Assembly: GCF_007004665.1 (NCBI RefSeq)
Contig: NZ_ML660058.1
Span: 62,001-126,000 of the forward strand
Reading direction: 5' to 3'
Length of the DNA stretch: 64,000 nucleotides
DNA from: Denitrobaculum tricleocarpae
GTDB taxonomy: Bacteria > Pseudomonadota > Alphaproteobacteria > Kiloniellales > Kiloniellaceae
The notes under the pieces are model-generated. The model did not search any database. It worked only from the letters and a program-made list of their open reading frames with translations, and was not told where the DNA came from. Positions 28,882 through 38,464 of this stretch are shown one piece after another (the stretch's first letter is position 1; the number at the start of each line of letters is the position of its first letter). The translations under genes were made by a program, and so were the position numbers.

Positions 28882-30345
28882 CTAGTAAGGCGCGTCGACG
28901 TCACCCAGTTCCACGTAAACGCTTTTGATCTGTGTGTAGTGTTCGACGGCGACCGAGCCGTTCTCCCGTCCCACGCCGGACTGCTTGTAACCGCCGAAGG
29001 GCATTTCGATCGGCGTGATATTGTAATTGTTGATCCAGCAGGTGCCAGCTTCAAGTTTTGCGATCACCCGGTGCGCCCGCGCCAGGTCGCGGGTGAAGAC
29101 ACCGGCGGCCAGGCCGAAGTCGGTATCGTTTGCGCGGGCCACGACCTCGGCTTCCTCGTCGAAGCTCAGGAGCGCCATGACCGGGCCGAAGATCTCTTCG
29201 CGCACGATCCGCATGTCGTCCTGGCAGGCGGCGAAGACGGTCGGCTCGACGAAGTTTCCGTCTGCCAGCAGGGGATCGCCGGGGCGTCCGCCGCCGACGA
29301 TCACTTCAGCCCCCTCGTTCCGCCCGATCTCGATGTAGGAGAGCACCTTTTCCATATGCTCGCGAGAGATCAGGGCGCCGACGTGCGTCTCGGGATCCAT
29401 GGGTTCGCCGATCTTCATGCGCGAAACCCGCGCCACCAGCTTTTCCTTGAAGGCCTCCATGACCTTGGCCTGCACGAAAACCCGCGTGCCGTTGGAGCAG
29501 ATTTCGCCCTGGGTATAGAAGTTCGCCATCAGGGCCGCCGAGACCGCGTTGTCCAGATCCGCGTCCTCGAACACGATGAGCGGCGACTTGCCGCCAAGTT
29601 CCAGCGTGACCTTTTTCAGGCTGGCCGCCGCATCGGCCATCACGCGTTTGCCGGTGCCGACCTCACCGGTCAGGGACACTTTCGCGATTCCAGGGTGTTT
29701 GGTCAGCATCTGGCCCGTCGCACCGTAGCCTTGGATCACGTTAAAGACGCCATCAGGCAAGCCGACCTCGCTGTAGATCTCGGCGAGCTTCAGCGCGGTA
29801 AGGGGCGTGAGCTCCGCCGGCTTGAAGATCATCGAATTGCCACAGGCCAGGGCAGGGGCCGACTTCCAGCAGGCGATCTGGATCGGATAGTTCCAGGCCC
29901 CGATACCGGCGCAGACACCCAGCGGCTCCCGGCGGGTGTACGCAAAGGCGGAACCCAGATCGATGTGCTCGCCTTTGATTGTGGCGGCCAGGCCGGCGTA
30001 GTACTCGATGCAGTCAGCGCCGGAGATCACATCGACGGCCTCGGCTTCCTGGATCGGTTTGCCGCTGTCCAGGACTTCCAGTTCCGCCAGTTCGCGGTTG
30101 CGTTCCTTCAGCAGGTGGGCTGCATCGTTCAGGATCCGGCCGCGCTCCGCACCGGTCATCGCAGACCAGGTCTCGAAGCCTTTTTGAGCGGCGGCGACGG
30201 CGTCGTCCACATCCTGCTGCCCGGCGATCTGAACCTTGCAAATGGTTTCGCCGGTCGCTGGGTTGATCGTCTCGAAGCTCTCACCTGAGGTGGCGTCGCG
30301 GTAGCGGCCGTCGATGTAGAGAGGCTGTTCGGGCAAAAGGCTCAT
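28882..30345 (-). CDS. betB: Betaine aldehyde dehydrogenase
   Basis: A 487-residue NAD(P)+-dependent aldehyde dehydrogenase making glycine betaine. The nucleotide-binding motif [13 protein letters not shown], the general-base region [11 protein letters not shown] and the catalytic cysteine in [13 protein letters not shown] are all present, and the C-terminal [20 protein letters not shown] is diagnostic of BetB. Located 62 bases upstream of betA. Confidence 0.95.
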   Translation of the reverse strand: MSLLPEQPLYIDGRYRDATSGESFETINPATGETICKVQIAGQQDVDDAVAAAQKGFETWSAMTGAERGRILNDAAHLLKERNRELAELEVLDSGKPIQEAEAVDVISGADCIEYYAGLAATIKGEHIDLGSAFAYTRREPLGVCAGIGAWNYPIQIACWKSAPALACGNSMIFKPAELTPLTALKLAEIYSEVGLPDGVFNVIQGYGATGQMLTKHPGIAKVSLTGEVGTGKRVMADAAASLKKVTLELGGKSPLIVFEDADLDNAVSAALMANFYTQGEICSNGTRVFVQAKVMEAFKEKLVARVSRMKIGEPMDPETHVGALISREHMEKVLSYIEIGRNEGAEVIVGGGRPGDPLLADGNFVEPTVFAACQDDMRIVREEIFGPVMALLSFDEEAEVVARANDTDFGLAAGVFTRDLARAHRVIAKLEAGTCWINNYNITPIEMPFGGYKQSGVGRENGSVAVEHYTQIKSVYVELGDVDAPY

Positions 30346-30385
30346 GTTCTTGTTTCCGGTGTGCGTAGTTGGATCTCGACAGACC

Positions 30386-31015
30386 CTAGGTTACGGATTG
30401 AATGTTGCGGACTTTCGCGGGCGAAGGCGCCACCGCATGTTTTTTGAATTGATCGTTCGCGTAGTCCCGGGCGATGGCCGCCGCTTCTTCGGGTGTCACG
30501 CCGCCGGAGGAGAGCGCGCAGCGCAGCCAGAGCCCCTCGATCAGGGCGGCCAGACCGGTCGCGACCGCCTTGACGCGTTCTTCCGGCAAGTGCGGTTTGA
30601 GTGCGTGCTGGAAGTTGCTGATCATGCGCCGCTCGTTGATCGCATGCACCCGTTTCAGAGTTGGGGTTTGCGGGACCAGCGCCCAGTACGTCAACCAGAC
30701 CGAGACCACTTCCGGCACGAACTGCGCCGGAGCGAAGTTCGCATCGATCACCGCGCGGATCCGCTCTTCGGGTGTTTGGGCGTCCTTCAGGCGGCGCACG
30801 GTCTCGATCCTGAGGTCTTCGGCGATGGAACGCCAGGTGGCTTCCAGCAGACCGGCTTTGTCGTCGAAGTAGTGGGCAACGATGCCGGAGGAGAGACCTG
30901 CGCGCTTGCTGATCCTGGCAATGGTGGTGGCACCGAAGCCGTCTTCGTGGATCGAGGCGATGGTGGCATCAATCAGCTGCCGCCGCCTGATGTCCTCCAT
31001 TCCAACCTTGGGCAT
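30386..31015 (-). CDS. betI: TetR-family repressor BetI
   Basis: A 209-residue TetR protein. The DNA-binding helix region [21 protein letters not shown] is typical of BetI, which represses the bet genes until choline binds. [15 protein letters not shown] at 31015 matches known BetI starts, and the frame extends 48 bases upstream. A TTGAACGTTCAA palindrome lies 113 bases upstream, between betI and choX. The last bases of the gene carry a copy of the CAGACCCTAG motif seen at two other stop codons in this window. Confidence 0.93.
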   Translation of the reverse strand: MPKVGMEDIRRRQLIDATIASIHEDGFGATTIARISKRAGLSSGIVAHYFDDKAGLLEATWRSIAEDLRIETVRRLKDAQTPEERIRAVIDANFAPAQFVPEVVSVWLTYWALVPQTPTLKRVHAINERRMISNFQHALKPHLPEERVKAVATGLAALIEGLWLRCALSSGGVTPEEAAAIARDYANDQFKKHAVAPSPAKVRNIQSVT

Positions 31016-31461
31016 CTCAGCTTCTCCCTTGCGCGCTCCCTCCTGGCCGGTAAGTCCGAGCAAGCCGGTAAGCCTGAGTAAACAGGCAGCTCATCATGGC
31101 AACGCAAACTGGGTTTATTTTATTTTTATTGAACGTTCAATTAAAATAAGCAAGAGTCGCGGCAATGAAGACGGCCAAGCCGCTTGCGAGGGGACATTTC
31201 GGTGAGATTTCAGGCTGAACTGCGCCGTTCCAGGCGCAGAAGGCAGGGACAAGACTTTCCCTCCGAGATGCAAGACCGCCTTGATCAAGCTGGTTGAGTA
31301 AACCGTTTCTGCAGGCACCCCTAATGCACTGCGGGACAGATGGCGGGCAGCCGCGTAAACTGCGGCGGGACGGCCTGCCGTCGCCATCATAAGTGCGCCG
31401 GCAGCAGCATCGGCGCCGCAAACATCGCTTGGTAGAGAACACGAAAATCGGGAGACTGGGA
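31016..31461. other. Divergent regulatory region betI / choX
   Basis: A 446-bp region between divergent operons. Its main element is the palindrome at 31128-31141. The rest (31200-31460) has a moderately GC-rich leader for choX with no evident riboswitch or small gene. Confidence 0.55.
31128..31141. promoter_or_regulatory. BetI operator candidate
   Basis: A perfect palindrome, ATTGAACGTTCAAT, which extends with one mismatch further on each side. It sits in an AT-rich stretch between divergent betI and choX. This is the pattern known for BetI sites in proteobacteria, so BetI probably represses both its own operon and choXWV. Confidence 0.78.
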
Positions 31462-32424
31462 ATGAAGATCTGGAAACATATGCTGGCCGTAAGTGCGGTT
31501 TCAGTGCTGGCCTTGAGCGCCGGCGCGGGATCGAATGGTGCTTTGGCGGCGGATCCGGCCAGCTGTAAGGCGGTAAACTTTTCCGATGTGGGCTGGACCG
31601 ACATCACGGCGACGACGGCGGCGACGTCGGTTGTCCTCGAAGGTCTGGGCTATGAACCCAAGGCGAACCTCTTGTCAGTTCCGGTCACTTACGCCAGCTT
31701 GAAGAACGGTGATATCGACGTCTTCCTCGGCAACTGGATGCCGACCATGGAAGGCGACATTGCCAAGTACCGCGAAGACGGGTCGGTCGAGACCATCGGC
31801 GCGAACCTGGAAGGCGCCAAGTACACACTGGCGGTTCCAAGCTATCTCGCCGAAAAAGGACTGAAGGACTTCGCCGACATTGCCAAGTTCGAGGACGAAC
31901 TGGACGGCAAGATCTACGGCATCGAGCCAGGCAACGACGGCAACCGCCTGATCCAGCAGATGATCGATGACAACGCCTTTGGCCTGAAGGAGTTCAAGGT
32001 CGTGGAATCTTCCGAGCAGGGCATGCTGTCCCAGGTCAAGCGCAGCCAGCGCAAGGAAGACGCCATCGTGTTCCTCGGCTGGGAACCGCATCCCATGAAT
32101 GCGGACTTCGAACTGACCTACCTGACCGGCGGCGATGACTTCTTCGGGCCCAACCTGGGTGGTGCGACGGTCTACACCAATGTCCGCAAGGGCTACACCA
32201 GCGAGTGCGCCAACGTCGGGACCTTGCTGACCAACTTAAAGTTCTCCCTGGCCATGGAGAACGAGATCATGGGCGGGATCCTGAATGACGGTAAGGAACC
32301 CAACGATGCTGCAACGGAGTGGCTGAAAGCCAACGCCGCTGTCCTCGACGGCTGGCTCGACGGCGTCAAGACGCTGGATGGCGCCGAGGGTCTTCCTGCC
32401 GTAAAAGCACACCTGGGCCTCTAA
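31462..32424 (+). CDS. choX: Choline ABC transporter, substrate-binding protein
   Basis: A 320-residue periplasmic binding protein with a signal peptide (MKIWKHMLAVSAVSVLALSAGA...). The OpuAC-type fold is recognisable, including VGWTDITATTAATSVVLEGLGY and the FLGNWMPTM segment used in ligand contact; the aromatic residues that form the quaternary-ammonium cage are placed as in ChoX. The start at 31462 follows GGGAGACTGGG. First gene of choXWV, followed by a stem-loop that may let it be made in excess over the membrane components. Confidence 0.92.
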   Translation: MKIWKHMLAVSAVSVLALSAGAGSNGALAADPASCKAVNFSDVGWTDITATTAATSVVLEGLGYEPKANLLSVPVTYASLKNGDIDVFLGNWMPTMEGDIAKYREDGSVETIGANLEGAKYTLAVPSYLAEKGLKDFADIAKFEDELDGKIYGIEPGNDGNRLIQQMIDDNAFGLKEFKVVESSEQGMLSQVKRSQRKEDAIVFLGWEPHPMNADFELTYLTGGDDFFGPNLGGATVYTNVRKGYTSECANVGTLLTNLKFSLAMENEIMGGILNDGKEPNDAATEWLKANAAVLDGWLDGVKTLDGAEGLPAVKAHLGL

Positions 32425-32436
32425 GTCCCGGTCACC

Positions 32437-32489
32437 ACAAGCGGCAGAGTCCTGTCAGGCGCAGAGCCCGGTCAGGCTCTGTCGCTTGT
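32437..32489 (+). terminator. Stem-loop between choX and choW
   Basis: A 13-bp stem with one G-T wobble, ACAAGCGGCAGAG / CTCTGTCGCTTGT, around a 27-base loop, followed by TGTGTTTTA. Placed right after the binding-protein gene, it is more likely a partial terminator or mRNA-stabilising hairpin than an operon end. Confidence 0.6.
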
Positions 32490-32538
32490 TGTGTTTTACG
32501 AGTGGAAAAACGGATAGTTACCTGGGGGAATCGGAACC

Positions 32539-33393
32539 ATGGATTGGTTGACCGAGAACAAACTTCCGCTCGGCAAGGGCGTCGAGTGGTTTGTAGACGA
32601 GCTCTACACACGTTTTGACTGGTTGTTCGATCTCATTTCAGATGTCCTCGGTTTCCTGGTCGAGGGGCTGACGGATGTTCTGCAGTGGTGCCATCCCCTT
32701 GTCCTGGTCGCGCTGATCGCCGGCCTGGCCTTTTGGCTGCACCGTTCCGTCGCTCTGGTGATCGGCGTTGTCCTATCGCTTCTGCTGATCATTAATCTGG
32801 GTTATTGGGAAGAGACCCTGGCGACCCTGTCGCTGGTGATTTACGCCACCGTCGTTTGTATGGTGGTCGGTGTGCCGATCGGCATTGCCGCGGCCCACCG
32901 CCCCCGGCTTTACATTTTCCTGCGGCCGGTTCTGGACCTCATGCAGACGATCCCCACCTTTGTCTATCTGATCCCGACCCTGATTCTTTTCGGCCTTGGC
33001 GTGGTGCCCGGACTGATCTCCACCGTCGTCTTCGTCATCCCCGCACCGATCCGCCTGACCTATCTGGGCATCTCTTCCGTGCCCAAGGCCCTGTTGGAAG
33101 CCGGTGAGTCCTTCGGCGCGACAAGGCAACAGCTGCTCTGGAAGGTGGAGCTGCCCCATGCCATGCCGACCATCATGGCCGGGCTGACGCAATGCATCAT
33201 GCTGTCGCTCTCCATGGTCGTGATCGCCGCCCTGGTGGCCGCCGACGGGCTCGGGGTTCCGGTTGTTCGGGCGCTGAATCAGGGCAATGTCTCCAACGGC
33301 TTCGAGGCCGGGTTGGCGATCGTGATTGTCGCCATTCTGCTGGACCGTTTCTGCAAGCAACGCGGTGCCGTCAAATCCGGAGAAAAGTCATGA
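32539..33393 (+). CDS. choW: Choline ABC transporter, permease
   Basis: A 284-residue ProW/OpuAB-type permease with about six membrane segments and the EAA-like loop around EAGESFGATRQQLLWKVELPHAMPTIMAG, which contacts the ATPase. Preceded by a TGGGGGAATCGG stretch. Its stop overlaps the choV start by four bases (ATGA), indicating coupling. Confidence 0.92.
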   Translation: MDWLTENKLPLGKGVEWFVDELYTRFDWLFDLISDVLGFLVEGLTDVLQWCHPLVLVALIAGLAFWLHRSVALVIGVVLSLLLIINLGYWEETLATLSLVIYATVVCMVVGVPIGIAAAHRPRLYIFLRPVLDLMQTIPTFVYLIPTLILFGLGVVPGLISTVVFVIPAPIRLTYLGISSVPKALLEAGESFGATRQQLLWKVELPHAMPTIMAGLTQCIMLSLSMVVIAALVAADGLGVPVVRALNQGNVSNGFEAGLAIVIVAILLDRFCKQRGAVKSGEKS

Positions 33394-34634
33394 CGGGCCG
33401 CCCCTCGAACACCGCCGCCGAATTCAAGGCCGTTGAATTCAAGAATGTCGATATTGTTTTCGGCAAAAAACCGGAAGCCGCCCTGCCGCTGCTCGATGCC
33501 GGGGAGAGCCGGGATTCGATCCAGGAAAAAACCGGCAACATTCTGGGCGTCGCCGACGCCTCGATCGCCATCGAGGAGGGCGAGGTCTGCGTGCTGATGG
33601 GCTTGTCCGGCTCGGGCAAGTCGACCCTCCTGCGCGCCGTCAACGGTCTGAACAGAGTCACGCGCGGAGAGGTTCTGGTGCAGGACGGTGCGCGCCGGGT
33701 CGATGTGACCTCCTGCGACGCCGCGACCTTGCGGGAGCTGCGCATGCACAAGGTGGCCATGGTGTTCCAGCAGTTCGCGCTGCTGCCCTGGCGCACCGTG
33801 CAGGAAAACGTCGCCTTCGGGCTGGAGCTTCGCGGCATGCCGAAAACGGATCGCGATGCGATTGTGGCCGAGAAGCTTGAAATGGTCGGGCTGGACCGCT
33901 GGAAAGACAAATACGGTCACGAGCTCTCCGGCGGCATGCAGCAGCGCGTCGGACTGGCGCGTGCCTTTGCCACCGATGCGGACATTCTTCTGATGGACGA
34001 GCCCTTCTCGGCGCTCGATCCCCTGATCCGCGATCATCTGCAGGACGAGTTGCTGGAGCTGCAGCAGAAGCTCAAGAAGACGATTATCTTCGTCAGCCAC
34101 GATCTGGACGAGGCCCTTAAGATCGGGACACACATCGCCATCATGGAAGGTGGCCGCATCGTCCAGTACGGCGAGCCGGAAGAGATCGTGCTGAAACCCG
34201 CCAATGCCTACGTCGCCGAGTTCGTCGCGCACATGAACCCGATCAATGTGTTGCGCGGCGAGTCGCTCATGACCCCACTGGCGAGCCTTCGCCGGGAGGG
34301 CGAGGACATCATCCTGGATCCGCAGAACTACTTCCGCGCCCGGCTGGACGCGAAAGGGGCTCTGCACGAGGTAACCTGCGGCGGCGCACGCGCGGTCTTG
34401 AAGACCTACGACGAGAGCCTGCCACAGGAGGCTTACCGGGACGGGATGCTGATCACGGCGCCGCCGTCGCTCTCCATGCGCAAGGCGATCGAAATCCGCA
34501 AGGTCACGGGTTGTCCGGTCGTGCTCAGTGATGCGGGGCGGGTTGTCGGCGTGGTCGGGGACGAAGAAATCTATCACGGCATTCTGCGCCAGGCGTCTCT
34601 CGCCGATCACGAGGCAGAAGCGCCGAACAGGTAG
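33390..34634 (+). CDS. choV: Choline ABC transporter, ATP-binding protein
   Basis: A 414-residue ATPase of the ProV/OpuAA type. The Walker A GLSGSGKS is at 71-78, the signature LSGGMQQRVGLARA near 180, Walker B ILLMDEPFSALDP follows, and a C-terminal CBS-like regulatory region ends the protein. The start at 33390 lies in the ATGA overlap with choW; a longer upstream frame is only the overlap reading through choW. Confidence 0.93.
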   Translation: MTGRPSNTAAEFKAVEFKNVDIVFGKKPEAALPLLDAGESRDSIQEKTGNILGVADASIAIEEGEVCVLMGLSGSGKSTLLRAVNGLNRVTRGEVLVQDGARRVDVTSCDAATLRELRMHKVAMVFQQFALLPWRTVQENVAFGLELRGMPKTDRDAIVAEKLEMVGLDRWKDKYGHELSGGMQQRVGLARAFATDADILLMDEPFSALDPLIRDHLQDELLELQQKLKKTIIFVSHDLDEALKIGTHIAIMEGGRIVQYGEPEEIVLKPANAYVAEFVAHMNPINVLRGESLMTPLASLRREGEDIILDPQNYFRARLDAKGALHEVTCGGARAVLKTYDESLPQEAYRDGMLITAPPSLSMRKAIEIRKVTGCPVVLSDAGRVVGVVGDEEIYHGILRQASLADHEAEAPNR

Positions 34635-34731
34635 TTCACACAAGGCACGGCAGATTGCGCTTAACAGTCTCCGCTCGTTTGGTCCATAAGACGATACACA
34701 AAAGAACTCGGCGGAATAGGACTGATCATTC

Positions 34732-34833
34732 ATGCGCATTCTGATTTGCGGAGGCGGGATATCCGGCCTCTCGACGGCGCTTGCATTGAAAAACGACGGG
34801 CACGAGATCGAGCTGATCGATCAGTCTTTTTGA
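34732..34833 (+). pseudogene. Truncated N-terminus of an FAD-dependent oxidoreductase
   Basis: A 33-codon frame, MRILICGGGISGLSTALALK and on to ELIDQSF, then TGA. This is the first beta-alpha-beta unit of an FAD (GxGxxG) oxidoreductase or monooxygenase, cut off where the second strand ends. The rest of the fold is missing; the HAD gene starts 71 bases later. It is preceded by a normal spacer and reads in a good codon pattern, so a once-functional gene has probably lost everything after this point by deletion. Confidence 0.7.
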
Positions 34834-34903
34834 TCTGCATCCAAGTGTGTGAATTTGAGAATTGCGCTAAAATGATTTTCTCAGGATAGAAATCGGAGTC
34901 GCC

Positions 34904-35626
34904 ATGGCGATCAAAGGAATCCTCTTCGACAAGGATGGCACACTGCTCGACTACTATGCCACCTGGATGCCGGCCAATCGGGAGGCGGCCCTGACCATCG
35001 CGGAAGGCGACGAAAACATCGGTCAGCGGCTCTTGCTGGCAGGTGGATACGATCCCCGTGAAGACCGTATCCGTACGGGCTCGGCCCTGGCGGCGGGAAG
35101 CAATTGGGAGATCGCACAGTGCTGGTCACTGGCGCTGAACGGACATCGCTATCATAAGCCGGTAGAGGCGATTCTGAAGGTGATCGATGAGATCTTCGAG
35201 CGTAACGGGCGGGACTCCGCCTCGCCGGTCACCGATCTGGTGCCTTTTCTCGCCAGCCTGAAAAGGGAGGGTTTCGTGCTTGGTGTCGCGACCAATGACA
35301 GCAAAAAAGGAGCCATCCGGAGTCTTGGCCGTTTCGGTGTGATCGAGATGTTCGATTTTCTGGCCGGCTATGACTCAGGCTATGGCGCGAAGCCGGGACC
35401 GGGTCTTGTGCAGGGCTTTTGCCGCTCAACCGGGTTGGACGCAACCGACGTGATGGTGGTCGGCGACAATCTTCACGATATTGAAATGGGGCGCGCCGCA
35501 AATGCCGGCGTCGTGGTCGGCGTGTTGACCGGAACGTCACTCCGCGAAGAACTGGAGGATCATGCGGACCACGTGCTCGAGAGCATTGTGGGTTTGGAAA
35601 GCCTGCTCATCGGGGTTCAGGATTAA
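34904..35626 (+). CDS. HAD-superfamily hydrolase (phosphoglycolate-phosphatase-like)
   Basis: A 240-residue HAD phosphatase. Motif I is FDKDGTLLD (nucleophile Asp at about 9, general acid Asp at about 11), motif II is GVATNDSK, and motif IV is VVGDNLHDIEMGRAA. A cap insert lies between motifs I and II. The substrate is unknown; Gph-type enzymes hydrolyse phosphoglycolate or other small phosphates. It follows the oxidoreductase remnant on the same strand. Confidence 0.9.
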   Translation: MAIKGILFDKDGTLLDYYATWMPANREAALTIAEGDENIGQRLLLAGGYDPREDRIRTGSALAAGSNWEIAQCWSLALNGHRYHKPVEAILKVIDEIFERNGRDSASPVTDLVPFLASLKREGFVLGVATNDSKKGAIRSLGRFGVIEMFDFLAGYDSGYGAKPGPGLVQGFCRSTGLDATDVMVVGDNLHDIEMGRAANAGVVVGVLTGTSLREELEDHADHVLESIVGLESLLIGVQD

Positions 35627-35697
35627 CCGGAAGTCCGCTGGCTTCCTGATGAGCAGGTGTTTCGCTTCAAGATATCTTGCGCCGGTCCTGTCGGCAC

Positions 35698-35892
35698 TCA
35701 GGCGGCAGATGCTTTTTTCAGGCTCAACTGCGGGCGCGGGACGACTTTAAAGGCGCTGTGGTTGATTTTTTTCAGGACGTAAACCTTGTCGCCCTGCTTA
35801 TTGAGCCGGGTCATCTCGGCGAAGGCCTCGGCATAGTTCATCGTTTCGGTTTTTGAGTCTTTAGAGTTTTTGCGCGCTGGCGTGGACTTCAT
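35698..35892 (-). CDS. Small basic conserved-looking protein
   Basis: A 64-residue protein, MKSTPARKNSKDSKTETMNY followed by AEAFAEMTRLNKQGDKVYVLKK, lysine-rich at both ends. AACGAAGC precedes the ATG. There is no family assignment. The composition is even and a short amphipathic helix is likely at 18-32. Convergent with the HAD gene. Confidence 0.5.
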   Translation of the reverse strand: MKSTPARKNSKDSKTETMNYAEAFAEMTRLNKQGDKVYVLKKINHSAFKVVPRPQLSLKKASAA

Positions 35893-36295
35893 TTTTGCTT
35901 CGTTTCCCTATTTGTCACATTCATGCGGCGAGATCGAGACCGGCAGCTTTACGGGCGGATCGCATGCGTCCTTGAACCGCCTGGTTAAGGGGTTCTTCGG
36001 CGCAGCGTTCATTCTCGCGGGTAAGGCTCTGAAAATAGCCCGGGAGAGCCGGGGCGCAAGCAGGTACAGGACATGCCAGCCATGCCGCAAGCGAATGGCG
36101 CCGCAGCCTCCGGGAGGTTTCGGTGGGTATTTCTGCGTCACAGAGTTGTGACAGGGGTGTGATCGGAGCCGGTGCTAGACTCACAGCTGCGGGAAAGTGA
36201 ATGGCTGGTTCACGGGGGACGGCTTCGCTGTGACCGAGACTTCCTGGCCGGGGTGACGGCGTGCCTTGGGATTTACCTTCGAGGAGTCTGTTGCC
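35893..36295. other. Intergenic region before the P460 gene
   Basis: About 400 bases. It contains two overlapping low-quality frames (35870-36151 plus, 35908-36141 minus) but no ribosome binding site that decides for either. The end (36180-36295) is the leader of the cytochrome gene. Confidence 0.45.
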
Positions 36296-36976
36296 GTGTC
36301 CAATTCTCTCTCCCAGGCCCTGGGTGCCGCCGCGGCGCTCTCCCTGTTTGCGGTATCGGTCTCTGGTCCAGGTGCGGCGGGTGAGGGGCCCCGTCCCGGT
36401 TGGTCAGCCCAGCTAGCGCAGATCAGTGGCGATCCGGAGAAACCCCGCAGACATTTCAGGGTAAAGAACACGCTTCGGCTCTCGAATGAAGAAGCGTCGC
36501 GGATCTATCGCGAAATGCGGGACGAGATCTACCGGGCCTACGGCGGCGGCACGCGCGAGACCACGCCGCCTTTCAGGGACTGGGCCCTCTTCAACACCGC
36601 GCCCTACCGTTCGGCGACCCACGGCGCGCGCTACGTGAACAACTACGCCAATGAGATCGCGAGAGACTACGGCCGATACGAGGCGGCGGGCGTGCTGCCG
36701 GTCGGATCGCTGCTGGCAAAGGACAGCTTTTCCGTGACCAAGGAGGGCGGGGTCGATATCGGCCCCTTGTTCGTCATGGAAAAGATGCCCGCCGGCTTTA
36801 ACCGGGTCAGCGGCGACTGGCGCTACAGCATGATCATGCCGAACGGTGAATTCTTTGGCGAGACCAAGGGGCGTGGCGCGCAGAAGGTCGAATACTGCAT
36901 AGGTTGTCATCTGGCCAAGGAAGACCAGGATCACCTCTTCTTCGTGCCCGAGAACCTGCGCGTGCCCCGGCCTTGA
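36296..36976 (+). CDS. Cytochrome P460 family protein
   Basis: A 226-residue exported c-type cytochrome of the P460 family. The signal peptide (about 1-24) is followed by a beta-rich domain and the heme attachment motif CIGCH near the C-terminus. Classical P460 enzymes have a heme cross-linked to a lysine and oxidise hydroxylamine or detoxify NO, but most family members of this kind are uncharacterised. The start is GTG at 36296, with AGGAG nine bases before it; the frame opens at 36266 with TTG. Convergent with the methyltransferase gene. Confidence 0.82.
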   Translation: MSNSLSQALGAAAALSLFAVSVSGPGAAGEGPRPGWSAQLAQISGDPEKPRRHFRVKNTLRLSNEEASRIYREMRDEIYRAYGGGTRETTPPFRDWALFNTAPYRSATHGARYVNNYANEIARDYGRYEAAGVLPVGSLLAKDSFSVTKEGGVDIGPLFVMEKMPAGFNRVSGDWRYSMIMPNGEFFGETKGRGAQKVEYCIGCHLAKEDQDHLFFVPENLRVPRP

Positions 36977-36985
36977 TGACGCGCG

Positions 36986-38074
36986 TTATTCCCCGCCCGG
37001 GAAGGATCCGTCGTCCGCGGCCTTGCGTTTGGGGTCCCGGCCCCGGCGCCGGCGGCCTTTGTCGGCACTTTGAACCGCGGGTTTTTCGCCCAGAGGACCG
37101 CTGCGGTGCTGCTCTTCAGCGCCGGTTGAGATCTGACCCAGCCGCGCAATGATGTTGTCCAGGCTCGGTTTCTCACCCTTCACATAGTTGTCCATGGCGT
37201 TGCGCATGGCGCGCAGATGCTCCGGGGATGTGCCGCAGCAACCGCCGATGATCCGCGCCCCGGCATCTGCCACGATCTGCACGTAGTCGGCCATGAGCTC
37301 AGGGGTGCCGTTGTAGCGGATCGCGCCGTCCACGTATTCGGGGATGCCGCAGTTGCTCTTCGCGATCAGGACATCGTCCGGCTGTGCGGTTTCCGCCATA
37401 TTGGAAATCGCGGCCACCAGTTCGGCTGCACCGACGCCGCAGTTTCCGCCGTAGGCGACGGGAAGGGAGGCCAGGTTCTGCATCAGGGTCGCGACCTGGC
37501 CCGGGGTGACCCCCATCATGGTGCGGCCGTTGGTGTCGAAGCTGAAGGTGCAGACCACGGGCAGACCGGTTGCCGCCGCCGCTGTCACGGCCGCCTGAAC
37601 CTCTTCGACCGCTGAAATCGTCTCGATCCAGAGGACGTCCACGCCACCTTCGGCCAGGGCTTCGGCCTGTTCGGTGAAGGCGGCGATCCCCTGTTCCATG
37701 GTCAGCTCGCCCAAGGGAACGAAGAGGTCGCCGGTTGGTCCCATGGAACCCGCGACAACCACTTCGCGTCCGGCGTTGCGGGCGACCGAGCAGGTGATTT
37801 CGGCGGCGGCCATGTTGATTTCGCGCACCCGGTCCTGAGCCTGATGAAGTTTCAGCCGGTTGCGCGTCCCACCGAAAGTGTTGGTCAGGATGATGTCCGA
37901 ACCCGCATCGACAAAGGCCTGCTGCAGTTCGCGTACCTTTTCCGGCTGCTCGACATTCCACATCTCCGGCGCGTCACCGGTCTGCAGCCCGGCGGCAAAG
38001 AAGTTGGTTCCCGTTGCGCCGTCGGCCAGGAGCAATGGGTGCTGGCTGAGCAGCTTTGAGAGACGGTTTGACAT
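36986..38074 (-). CDS. Betaine-homocysteine S-methyltransferase (BHMT-like)
   Basis: A 362-residue zinc-dependent methyltransferase. The Zn ligands are Cys212 (in GNCGVG) and Cys279/Cys280 (in IIGGCCGTSPEH). The TIM-barrel start LLLADGATGTNFF is typical. It would move a methyl group from betaine (or S-methylmethionine or a similar donor) to homocysteine, making methionine. Location 2.4 kb from the cho operon supports the betaine donor. The last 30 residues are a Lys/Arg-rich tail unusual for BHMT. No SAM riboswitch was recognised upstream. Confidence 0.85.
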   Translation of the reverse strand: MSNRLSKLLSQHPLLLADGATGTNFFAAGLQTGDAPEMWNVEQPEKVRELQQAFVDAGSDIILTNTFGGTRNRLKLHQAQDRVREINMAAAEITCSVARNAGREVVVAGSMGPTGDLFVPLGELTMEQGIAAFTEQAEALAEGGVDVLWIETISAVEEVQAAVTAAAATGLPVVCTFSFDTNGRTMMGVTPGQVATLMQNLASLPVAYGGNCGVGAAELVAAISNMAETAQPDDVLIAKSNCGIPEYVDGAIRYNGTPELMADYVQIVADAGARIIGGCCGTSPEHLRAMRNAMDNYVKGEKPSLDNIIARLGQISTGAEEQHRSGPLGEKPAVQSADKGRRRRGRDPKRKAADDGSFPGGE

Positions 38075-38464
38075 AGGCCTGACGTTAAAGTCCTTGGGAA
38101 TACGCCGTGAATGCGGGGGATCCGGATCAGGGCGGCGCGCAAATTAAGCTGACATTGAAGTGGTGGCAAGCGCCTAACGGTTCTGCCGCAGATTTCTTTT
38201 ACACGCGCTCGAGCAGCGGATTGCTTTTCTCCCATAAATAGAAAAAGAAAATCCATCCTCGCGATTTGATAAAAGGCTTCGAAGTATCCAGCAAAAGCAA
38301 GTGCTTATACTACAGAATCAAACAACCAAAGATAGATACGATTAACTATATTATAACGCCAATTTGGGATGCTGCGTGTAAGCCGAGCCATTCAATCAGA
38401 TCTGTCGTTTTTCAGCTTTGAAAGGCCCAGTCCTGCCGCCTCATCACTCCAGGGTACCGCGACA
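38075..38464. other. Divergent intergenic region methyltransferase / chemoreceptor
   Basis: A 390-bp spacer. The stretch 38230-38365 is clearly AT-rich and probably contains the promoter of the chemoreceptor. No small gene or named operator was found. Confidence 0.45.

Noticed and set aside
28939-30288. A 449-codon plus-strand frame over betB
   Set aside because: Antisense shadow; betB has the full aldehyde dehydrogenase motif set.
33279-34739. A 486-codon minus-strand frame over choV
   Set aside because: Antisense shadow of choV, which has Walker A, signature and Walker B motifs.
35908-36141. A 77-codon minus-strand frame (GTG start) before the P460 gene
   Set aside because: Acceptable composition but no ribosome binding site and an overlapping frame on the other strand of similar quality; left undecided.
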